NCBI GenBank assembly: GCA_037443105.1
Contig: JBBIOZ010000075.1
Span: 1 to 7,669, forward strand
Source of the DNA: JAWCLZ01 sp037443105
Lineage (GTDB): Archaea > Halobacteriota > JAWCLZ01
Length of the DNA: 7,669 nt
Direction of reading: 5' to 3'
Within the stretch, counting starts at the first letter, position 1, and every line of letters begins with the position of its first letter. The position numbers and the translations under genes are program-made. This document shows, one piece after another, positions 1 to 5,263 of this stretch. Under the pieces are notes generated by a model. The model was given only the letters and a program-made list of their open reading frames with translations. It ran no database searches and was not told the origin of the DNA.

Positions 1-115
1 CAGGGGCGTAATCAAGATAGATCTTCTTAACTTGAGTCATGGCTATGGCTATTATAGTGAAAGCAATACTCGCAGCAAGATTTATCTGCAGCTTCGTATA
101 AGGATCAATGGCCAT
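1..115 (-). CDS. N-terminal fragment of a small membrane protein, function unknown
   Basis: Read on the minus strand, this open frame begins MAIDPYTKLQINLAA and runs off the left edge of the window without a stop, so only about 38 residues are visible. Residues 10-27 form one hydrophobic segment (LNLAASIAFTII-like), followed by a basic patch (QVKK), as expected of a signal anchor or a first membrane helix. Two in-frame ATGs lie at 121 and 115. A GAGGT Shine-Dalgarno directly abuts the first but sits 6 nt before the second, so 115 is chosen. A TATA-like box at 158-167 on the same strand lies at a suitable distance upstream. The gene is divergent from the tRNA gene. I do not recognise the family, and the C-terminal part is needed to say more. 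Confidence 0.6.
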   Translation of the reverse strand, partial: MAIDPYTKLQINLAASIAFTIIAIAMTQVKKIYLDYAP

Positions 116-157
116 TTCCATACCTCGCAATGTACGTATCTATGTCCTGCATCTATG

Positions 158-167
158 ATATATATTT
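158..167 (-). promoter_or_regulatory. TATA box of the partial membrane-protein gene
   Basis: On the minus strand the sequence AAATATATAT lies about 45-50 nt upstream of the ATG at 115. That predicts a transcript start near 135 and a short leader carrying the GAGGT ribosome-binding site at 122-126. Confidence 0.4.
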
Positions 168-188
168 GATGCCCTGATAATAAATAGA

Positions 189-196
189 TATAAAAG
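189..196 (+). promoter_or_regulatory. TATA box of tRNA-Arg
   Basis: TATAAAAG is centred about 27 nt before the mature 5' end of the tRNA at 219. This is the usual archaeal spacing between TATA box and transcript start and implies a very short 5' trailer. Confidence 0.6.
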
Positions 197-218
197 CTTG
201 GAAAAGGATCACAAAATT

Positions 219-291
219 GGGCTTGTGGGGTAGCGGACTATCCTAGCGGGCTTCGGACCCGCTGACCTGGGTTCAAATCCCAGCAGGCCCG
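219..291 (+). tRNA. tRNA-Arg, anticodon TCG
   Basis: A full cloverleaf of 73 nt can be drawn. The acceptor stem is GGGCTTG (219-225) with CAGGCCC (284-290), including one G.T pair, and the discriminator base is G291. The D arm is 228-244 with G10.U25 wobble, 11-24 and 12-23 paired, and an unpaired 13-22. The anticodon stem is GCGGG/CCCGC (246-250/258-262) around the loop CTTCGGA, which places anticodon TCG at 253-255, reading the arginine codon CGA. The variable loop is 4 nt. The T stem is CTGGG/CCCAG (267-271/279-283) around TTCAAAT. There is no intron, and CCA is not encoded because the gene is followed by CTTCTG. G10 is present, so the transcript could be a substrate of the Trm-G10 enzyme encoded further along. 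Confidence 0.97.
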
Positions 292-323
292 CTTCTGATT
301 CTCAAAATGCCCCAGCTGCGATG

Positions 324-338
324 CGAAAGCTTATATAC
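324..338 (+). promoter_or_regulatory. BRE and TATA box of the S8e gene
   Basis: A purine-rich BRE-like CGAAAGC is followed directly by TTATATAC, whose core is near 331-338. Transcription would start near 360, giving a leader of about 15 nt that contains the GAGGTG ribosome-binding site. The same TTATATAC core occurs twice before tbp in this window. Confidence 0.6.
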
Positions 339-362
339 AGTTTTATCAAATTAACCTGAGCT

Positions 363-368
363 GAGGTG
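363..368 (+). promoter_or_regulatory. Shine-Dalgarno of S8e that decides the TTG start
   Basis: GAGGTG lies 6 nt before TTG 375. Its last three bases form an in-frame GTG that would add three residues (MKR) not seen at the start of this family. Confidence 0.75.
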
Positions 369-374
369 AAAAGA

Positions 375-752
375 TTGAAGTGGCAGGCTCAATCCAAGCG
401 CAAGCCGACAGGAGGCAGAGTTCCACAGTTTAGGGGAAAGCGTAAGTTTGAGCTGGGCAGAGTGGCTATGGAGCCAACCATTGGGCCTAGAAGCTGCAAG
501 AAGATTTTTGGTCTTGGAACCACTGAGAAGCTGCGTTTGCTTAAATGCGATGTTGCAAATGTAACCGATCCCAAGACAGGTATCACCAAAAAGGCGAAGA
601 TCGAAACTGTTATTGTGAATCCAGCGAATCTCCATTATGTTCGAAGAAATACCCTGACGAAAGGTGCGATAATCAAAACTGAACTAGGCAAAGCAAGGAT
701 TACAAGTCGACCGGCTCAGGATGGCGTGGTGAATGCGGTTTTGATAGAGTAA
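375..752 (+). CDS. rps8e: 30S ribosomal protein S8e
   Basis: This is the archaeal/eukaryotic small-subunit ribosomal protein S8e, a primary structural protein of the 30S subunit, here 125 residues, normal for the archaeal form. The start MKWQAQSKRKPTGG and the blocks ANVTDPKTG, NPANLHYVRRN, TKGAI and TSRPAQDGVVNAVLIE are family hallmarks. A longer frame starts with GTG at 366, but that GTG is the 3' part of the Shine-Dalgarno GAGGTG (363-368). Starting at TTG 375 leaves 6 nt between the two and gives the family's canonical MKWQ N-terminus, so TTG is the start. The gene has its own promoter and looks monocistronic. It converges on the pilin-like operon with 3 nt between the stop codons. Confidence 0.97.
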   Translation: MKWQAQSKRKPTGGRVPQFRGKRKFELGRVAMEPTIGPRSCKKIFGLGTTEKLRLLKCDVANVTDPKTGITKKAKIETVIVNPANLHYVRRNTLTKGAIIKTELGKARITSRPAQDGVVNAVLIE

Positions 753-755
753 ACC

Positions 756-1448
756 TCAGGCTATTTTTAAATTGATTTTTGAAATGCCGCAATATAGCTT
801 GGTTGTGGGGAAAATAACGATAGCTATTTTCTCGCCATAGCTCACATTCAAGCCCAGAGTTTCATTGAAATATCTGCCCCATTCTCTATAGTAATCGCTT
901 TTGATTATCACAGTTGTGTTATTGGTATATAATGGAGAGGTGAAGTCGCTTTCTTTTGCTATTGTTCTAATCACTCCCTCACCACTCTTTGAATCTGAGC
1001 CAGCTAGCTGTATTACCGGTAAATATGAAACATTGCCAAGTGAAACTCTGGGTGATGCCAGCATAATGGTGCTTCCTTGTTCCAGATATTTCACAAAAAC
1101 TGCGCTGTTTTCATATACTATCACTCGATCTCCTAGCTCATATTCAACCGAGCCTAGAGGGTGCCGCATTCCTGCAATTTCTATCCAGCTTTCATTCATC
1201 ACAGAAATGCATCCGTTTTTTATTTTTATCTCGCTTGTTCGCGATGGAGCCTGTGCGAATGCCACTTCATCGATATTTGCTTTGAGCACCGAGAAGCTTT
1301 GCTCCATTTCGCTGAGATGAGTTGACTGCTCAGCAGCATCCAGCACAGGCAAGCCTTGAATGTAGAACAATGCGCCTGCGATGATTACAGTGGATAGTAT
1401 TAATAGGAAGCCAATTGCACTCGTTAGTGCTGCTTTTGATTTTAACAT
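756..1448 (-). CDS. pilin-like surface protein, DUF7289-like, last gene of the operon
   Basis: The 230-residue product starts MLKSKA and then has one hydrophobic helix (residues 9-31, ending ALFYIQGLPVL), followed by a beta-rich ectodomain. The layout is that of a class III (prepilin-type) signal with possible cleavage after A6. The ectodomain pattern recalls haloarchaeal DUF7289: a helix continuation with AEQ..EMEQSFSVLKANIDEVA, then YELGDRVIVYENSAVFV, SPRVSLGN and REWGRYFNETLG. That match is from memory. Six N-X-S/T sequons suggest an exported, glycosylated protein. A GTG at 1460 is in frame, but it belongs to the Shine-Dalgarno GTGAGG; ATG 1448 lies 6 nt beyond it and 8 nt after the stop of the preceding gene, so ATG is chosen. 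Unlike two sister proteins it lacks an acidic residue near +5 of the mature helix. Its exact role is unknown. Confidence 0.8.
   Translation of the reverse strand: MLKSKAALTSAIGFLLILSTVIIAGALFYIQGLPVLDAAEQSTHLSEMEQSFSVLKANIDEVAFAQAPSRTSEIKIKNGCISVMNESWIEIAGMRHPLGSVEYELGDRVIVYENSAVFVKYLEQGSTIMLASPRVSLGNVSYLPVIQLAGSDSKSGEGVIRTIAKESDFTSPLYTNNTTVIIKSDYYREWGRYFNETLGLNVSYGEKIAIVIFPTTKLYCGISKINLKIA
762..780 (+). terminator. Oligo-T terminator of S8e
   Basis: Two T5 runs (764-768 and 776-780) follow the S8e stop within 30 nt. Archaeal RNA polymerase terminates at such oligo-T tracts without needing a hairpin. The tract lies inside the last codons of the convergent minus-strand gene, where it reads as lysine/asparagine-rich A-tracts. 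Confidence 0.45.
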
Positions 1449-1456
1449 TCTTTCCC

Positions 1457-2893
1457 TCACGAGCTATATTTCACGAATACTTGAACAAAGTCCCACGTGA
1501 TGTCATCAAGTTGGTTTTTCTTGGATACATAGACTCTAACGCTGTATTCTGTATTGTTGCTTGGACTAGCGGTTTCATTGAACCAGTAGGTTTTAGGTCC
1601 TTTGAGAGTTATGGATTTATCTGAGATTAGACTTGAAACTTCTATGTGGAGATTATCCTCATCTCCCTGTTCTTTTTTAACTGTGTAGCTGCTTACATTT
1701 ATTGCTATATCAACTTCAATTCCATGAGTGCCATTGGGGAAGATGGGAATAAATGTGTATGTCTTTTCAAGCGTCCCACCTGATGGCGTGAAGCTCGCTG
1801 GTTCTAGGTCGCTGCTGTTCCAAGTGCCAGTGATCGGAATGGTTACATTCACCACATTGGAGAGCGATCCTTCCACTCCACTGCTGTTAACCGCAGTTAC
1901 AGCGTAGTAATATTTCATTCCTTGAGTTTTAGAACTTGAATCTATATAGCTTGCTGGAGAGTCAAACCATGAGTTAGCGAGGAGTGTGGCTGTGCCTAGA
2001 TTTGAGTCGTTTATTGGCTCGGTGCTTCTATAGATTTTATAGCTCGCTACTGAGCCTGCAGCTGGCTTTGTCCAGCTCAGCAATACATCTGGATATGTTA
2101 AAACAGTTGCCTTAAGATCGCTAACCACGGCAGGTGGCAGTCCAACCACTGTATAGATCATTAAATCGCTTTCCGCTGTATTGCCAGATCGATCATAGGC
2201 TATGGCTTTGAGTCTGTATTCTCCAGGTGGATATCTCTCGGTATTCCACTCCCACTCATAGGGATATTCAGCTGTATAAGCAAGGGTATCATTCAAATGG
2301 TACTCCACTTTGGCAACCTGCACATTATCAATTGCATTTACCTTTAGCTTCACCGTCTGGCTGATCGCTGAGCCATTCGCTGGACTGGGAGCTGTGAATA
2401 CAGCGATAGGGGGCGAGGTATCTGGCTGGGGAATGCAGGCTTGACCAAAGGTGATGGCGCCAGCGGTTCGATTGAATTTCAATATTTTTGCTTTTTCAGC
2501 GCTGGATATGCTGCAATTTGCCACCGCTATTGAGGGACTGAATGGTACTTTCACCTCTAAATTGCGATTGACCTCAGGAATGAGCCTCACCAATCCTCGC
2601 TCTATCTTTATGGTATAGAAGCTGCCTCCTGCTCTGGCTGGAATTTCTACTTGAGAGGTTAACTCGGTTATCTCTCCAGATATGCTCGCTGCATTTATAA
2701 CTGCATTGAAGTCTTCGATTTTTGAGGCTATATCGTTGCCAATTGAACCTAGTTCGCGATACATAGCGATATCAGTGGTGCTGCTCAATATGCTTTGGAA
2801 GGATAGTGCTGTGAGTGAAAGTAGAATTGCTGAGATGGAGAATGTCAAAAGCAATTCAACTGTCACTGTTACTGCCCTTTCATCGCTTCTCAT
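1457..2893 (-). CDS. large pilin-like protein with Ig-like and fibronectin III modules (DUF7266-like N-terminus)
   Basis: The product has 478 residues. Residues 1-7 (MRSDERA) and a hydrophobic helix (about 10-38, with E13 early in it) form a prepilin-type N-terminus. Residues 40-150 are a helix plus beta region resembling haloarchaeal DUF7266, with MYRELGSIGNDIASKI and PFSPSIAVANC. After the only two cysteines (C127, C153), a DTSPPIAVFTAP linker opens an Ig-like domain (about 159-250; VEYHLNDT, YPYEWEWNT, YRLKAIAYDRSGN). A fibronectin type III domain follows (about 252-353; SDLKAT, LLSWTKP, SYKIYRS, YYYAVTAVNSSG), then a beta-rich C-terminal domain (355-478). There are 12 N-glycosylation sequons. 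The start is ATG with AGGTGA 4 nt upstream; it overlaps the preceding stop as ATGA. It may be an adhesin or tip subunit of a pilus-like structure. The domain calls are firm; the function is inferred. Confidence 0.85.
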   Translation of the reverse strand: MRSDERAVTVTVELLLTFSISAILLSLTALSFQSILSSTTDIAMYRELGSIGNDIASKIEDFNAVINAASISGEITELTSQVEIPARAGGSFYTIKIERGLVRLIPEVNRNLEVKVPFSPSIAVANCSISSAEKAKILKFNRTAGAITFGQACIPQPDTSPPIAVFTAPSPANGSAISQTVKLKVNAIDNVQVAKVEYHLNDTLAYTAEYPYEWEWNTERYPPGEYRLKAIAYDRSGNTAESDLMIYTVVGLPPAVVSDLKATVLTYPDVLLSWTKPAAGSVASYKIYRSTEPINDSNLGTATLLANSWFDSPASYIDSSSKTQGMKYYYAVTAVNSSGVEGSLSNVVNVTIPITGTWNSSDLEPASFTPSGGTLEKTYTFIPIFPNGTHGIEVDIAINVSSYTVKKEQGDEDNLHIEVSSLISDKSITLKGPKTYWFNETASPSNNTEYSVRVYVSKKNQLDDITWDFVQVFVKYSS

Positions 2894-3315
2894 ATTTTCA
2901 CCTGTATTTTTTCTTCCAGTTTGACAGCCCCATCTTGGTACACTAAGGTTAGATTTAGATAGTCAAGCGAGGTTTGATTAATATGATCCAAGCTGATTTC
3001 AACAGCTTCGCCTTTCACTGCATATAGCGAGGCAGTTGCATTCACATAGGAGTTGAAATAGGAGTTGAAGGTTAAATTGAAAAGCTCGCTATCGGTTTTA
3101 TTTGCTTTTAAAACCGCATTTCTAGCCTCGCGAATTGTCATTTCCTGCAGAGATTTAAAGTGCTGCTTGCTTGGATAAAGCCCAGTTCCAGGGATGCTGC
3201 TCATAAGGATTACATCGTTGAGCAGAATTGTTATTAGAAGCAGGCTTAGCACTATGATAAAAGCGCTTAAGAGAATCATCTGTCCCTCTCCATTTGCTTT
3301 GATTTGCACTGCCAT
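2890..3315 (-). CDS. pilin-like small membrane-anchored protein, DUF7261-like
   Basis: The 141-residue product begins MAVQIKANGEG followed by QMILLSAFIIVLSLLLITILLN, a single hydrophobic helix at 13-36. The G-E-G|Q junction fits prepilin peptidase cleavage. The GQ(M/L)xLLxAxxI signature is common in archaeal pilin-like proteins and resembles haloarchaeal DUF7261 (family name from memory). The ectodomain is short, with a helix (HFKSLQEMTIREARNAVLKAN) and beta strands. It carries five N-X-S/T sequons in about 105 extracellular residues, the densest in the operon. A strong GGAGG ribosome-binding site, overlapping the last codons of the preceding gene, lies 8 nt before the ATG, and only 2 nt separate the two genes. 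Its mature helix lacks the early acidic residue of ordinary pilins, as the terminal pseudopilin GspK does in bacteria; that comparison is inference. Confidence 0.8.
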   Translation of the reverse strand: MAVQIKANGEGQMILLSAFIIVLSLLLITILLNDVILMSSIPGTGLYPSKQHFKSLQEMTIREARNAVLKANKTDSELFNLTFNSYFNSYVNATASLYAVKGEAVEISLDHINQTSLDYLNLTLVYQDGAVKLEEKIQVKI

Positions 3316-3317
3316 TG

Positions 3318-3881
3318 CTACATCCTCCAGAGAGTAAGTTTGACCAATGCAAGGTTGTAGAAATCTGAAGTGGTATCAATGTCTTCAAGCGGATTGCTGG
3401 GGTTGAGGGCATCGCCATTGTAAATAACCACTGTTTCATATACTGTGACTGCATTATCTGAGGGCTCCCCATTCCAGATCATAGCTGCTGTGGCGAGGTC
3501 ATAGCTGGAAGTATTTATGTAGATCAATTCCAAATCATAGGCTATACCTCGGCTTGAGAGTGTTGCAAGCAGGATTTTTTCAAATTCAGTGAGGTTAGAT
3601 TTCCCCTGCAGATTGTTCTCACGAATCCCATCCCAGTTTAAAATTGCGCTTTTCAATGGCGAGCTGATATTCAATGGATCTGGGCTGTAATTGGCCGTGG
3701 TTAATAGATCTTGCCCAAGCATAGCTAGATAAAACTCGATCTGCTGATTTGATGCTGAGGATGTTAGAGGCGTGAGTGGCGTTGCTTGAGTTATGAAAAG
3801 CATTGCCGCTAGGATCAGAGACGAGGCTGCCAGTGCTTCGATGGTATGAAGCTGTCCAAATTCATCCATTTTAATTACCAT
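3318..3881 (-). CDS. pilin-like protein, DUF7288-like
   Basis: The 187-residue product has the N-terminus MVIKMDEFGQLHTIEALAAS and a hydrophobic helix at about 13-31. G9 could be the -1 residue of prepilin cleavage, with H12-T13-I14-E15 placing a glutamate near +5/+6. The core strongly recalls haloarchaeal DUF7288: QATPLTPLTSSASNQQIE after the helix, SAILNWDG in the middle, and a C-terminal block FYNLALVKLTLW ending in tryptophan. The family assignment is from memory. Four sequons are present. The start at 3881 has GGTGA 4 nt upstream and overlaps the previous stop (ATGGTAA, 7 nt); ATG 3869 is an alternative with poorer spacing. It is probably a minor pilin or pseudopilin in the same complex as its operon partners. 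Confidence 0.82.
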   Translation of the reverse strand: MVIKMDEFGQLHTIEALAASSLILAAMLFITQATPLTPLTSSASNQQIEFYLAMLGQDLLTTANYSPDPLNISSPLKSAILNWDGIRENNLQGKSNLTEFEKILLATLSSRGIAYDLELIYINTSSYDLATAAMIWNGEPSDNAVTVYETVVIYNGDALNPSNPLEDIDTTSDFYNLALVKLTLWRM

Positions 3882-4375
3882 ACCTTCACCGAGAGTATCA
3901 ATCTTTCATTCGACTCGCTTATTACTACCAGTCTTTTGGCTTGCGCAACAATTGAGATATCTGGCGGAACTTTTCCCCCTTGAAGCACTGGTTGCGAGCT
4001 TGCATCTCTATATACGCTGTCATTTAAAAATCGAAGCTCAATATAGAGATCGTATTTTCTATTTGGCGTTGCAAGTCCAAGTTCATTTATCTTACTTTCA
4101 TAGGAATTGCTTAAGGAGCTGTTTAGCTCAATAGCTTTCTCAAGTGAGATCAAGCCGGGATTTTTAGAACTTACTGCAAGAGCTCTTGGGTCTTCAACTA
4201 AGAAAGCCGCCACTCTATTTGCTAGAAAATGTATATCCTCTGATTCAGACTGGAATGGGATGAAAAGTCCAGTTATGCTTTGAAATAGAAATAAAAATGT
4301 CAATGAGAATATTATTATTCCAGCTACGAAGTCCAAGCTGATCTGAGCACAGGTATTCCATTTATCTTTATCCAT
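3875..4375 (-). CDS. pilin-like protein, DUF7287-like, first gene of the operon
   Basis: The 166-residue product starts MDKDKWNTCAQISLDFVAG, with one hydrophobic helix at about 16-37. A10|Q11 is a plausible prepilin cleavage point and puts D15 at mature +5, the position of the invariant glutamate in type IV pilins. The QISLDFxxGIxxF pattern and the post-helix FIPFQSESEDIHFLANRVAAFLVED recall haloarchaeal DUF7287; this is from memory. The C-terminus ends in a hydrophobic strand with a last tryptophan (ILSVKVW), like its neighbour. Two sequons are visible. The gene opens the five-gene operon. Its leader offers only a weak GTGA ribosome-binding element 6 nt before the ATG, and a TATA-like box lies at 4413-4424. 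Confidence 0.8.
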   Translation of the reverse strand: MDKDKWNTCAQISLDFVAGIIIFSLTFLFLFQSITGLFIPFQSESEDIHFLANRVAAFLVEDPRALAVSSKNPGLISLEKAIELNSSLSNSYESKINELGLATPNRKYDLYIELRFLNDSVYRDASSQPVLQGGKVPPDISIVAQAKRLVVISESNERLILSVKVW

Positions 4376-4525
4376 ACTATTTCACATTTTTGATTAATAT
4401 TCTAATTTTATCTAATTATATATCAATTATTACTAATACAATTAAAATTTTTCTCAATAAAATAAACAATTTGCTGAAAGAAAATGTTTAAGTATAGATA
4501 TTTAAATAGGTCACATGCGGTTAAA
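4376..4525. promoter_or_regulatory. AT-rich divergent promoter region between the pilin-like operon and the pgi operon
   Basis: The first 100 nt of this stretch are mostly A and T. On the minus strand TGATATATAATTA (4413-4424) is a good TATA box for the pilin-like operon, predicting a start near 4392. On the plus strand a BRE-like GAAAGAAAAT (4476-4485) is followed by TTTAAGTATA (4487-4496), and a second TATA-like TATTTAAATA lies at 4499-4508. These predict starts at about 4515 and 4528. No hairpin, operator palindrome or small gene convinced me. Confidence 0.5.
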
Positions 4526-5263
4526 ATGGAGTTGAGATTTGGTGGAAGAACTTTTAAGCCAGAGATCAGAAGATTGAATGACATGAAAGAGCTGATTTTC
4601 GATAAAGAGTGGCTTAAAGCTGCACCTAATTTAGAGTTATATTATATGTATCGCGACCTCTCGCTGAGCAAAAAGGATGAAATTACAAGCAAGCAATATA
4701 GCTTGAGATATGATATAACGATAATTCCCCCTTTAAATCTCGGCAAAGAATATGTGAAAACCGCAGGCCACTATCATCCACCTTTAAATTCCAATCTAAC
4801 CTATCCTGAACTCTATGAAGTTTTGGAGGGAAAAGCACACTATTTGCTGCAGAAGCCAGAGAAAGCTGATAGGAGCAAGTTGGTGGATGTGGTGTTAATT
4901 GAAGCAGAGCAGGGCGACAAGGTAATAATACCTCCAAACTACGGCCATATAACCATTAACCCAGCTAGGAAAACCTTAAAAATGGCAAACTGGGTTTCAA
5001 GGGACTTTACCTCCATCTACGATCCTTACCGCAGAATGAGGGGAGGCGCATATTTTGAACTTATCACTGGCGAGTTCATTAAAAATAGCAATTACATTCA
5101 AGTGCCAGAGATTCGATTCCTCAAAGCAGCAAATTTCTCTGAATTTGGCTTGCAGAAAAACAAAGAGATCTATGGATTAATACGCAATCCAGAGAAGCTT
5201 GAATTTTTGAATAAACCTTCGCAGTATCAGGCACTCTTTGAAAAAGTTTTAAGGGAAAAATAA
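4526..5263 (+). CDS. pgiA: glucose-6-phosphate isomerase, archaeal cupin type
   Basis: The product interconverts glucose-6-phosphate and fructose-6-phosphate in the cytoplasm for gluconeogenesis and modified glycolysis. It belongs to the archaeal cupin family (PF06560), unrelated to the classical isomerase. In the 245-residue form the metal ligands are H82 and H84 (GHYHP), E95 (YPELYEVLEG) and H141 (PPNYGHITIN). It is longer than the about 190-residue Pyrococcus enzyme, with extra sequence at the C-terminus. An in-frame ATG at 4484 would add 14 residues (MFKYRYLNRSHAVK), but that stretch coincides with the BRE/TATA promoter. The family-like start MELRFGGRTF-PEIRRLNDM begins at 4526, so that is preferred. 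Little Shine-Dalgarno is visible, so the leader is short or absent. It overlaps the next gene by 1 nt (TAATG). Confidence 0.93.
   Translation: MELRFGGRTFKPEIRRLNDMKELIFDKEWLKAAPNLELYYMYRDLSLSKKDEITSKQYSLRYDITIIPPLNLGKEYVKTAGHYHPPLNSNLTYPELYEVLEGKAHYLLQKPEKADRSKLVDVVLIEAEQGDKVIIPPNYGHITINPARKTLKMANWVSRDFTSIYDPYRRMRGGAYFELITGEFIKNSNYIQVPEIRFLKAANFSEFGLQKNKEIYGLIRNPEKLEFLNKPSQYQALFEKVLREK

Noticed and set aside
351..635. 94-codon open frame on the minus strand over S8e
   Set aside because: The opposite strand encodes a textbook ribosomal protein, and the reverse frame shows no family features.
901..1320. 139-codon open frame on the plus strand
   Set aside because: It lies wholly antisense to the last pilin-like gene, has no ribosome-binding site or domain pattern, and its reading is explained by codon bias of the real gene.
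3155..3472. 105-codon minus-strand open frame spanning two pilin-like genes in another frame
   Set aside because: It overlaps the ends of two well-supported genes, and its composition is unlike that of a membrane-anchored or folded protein.
756..4375. Archaellum (flagellin) operon
   Set aside because: No product has the archaellin N-terminus (G-x-G-T-L-I-V type), the ectodomains differ from one another in size and fold, and no fla/arl accessory genes are present.
4401..4450. Short direct and inverted repeats (TCTAATT twice; AATTTTA/TAAAATT) as an operator
   Set aside because: They are 7 bp long in a tract that is mostly A and T, so chance matches are expected.
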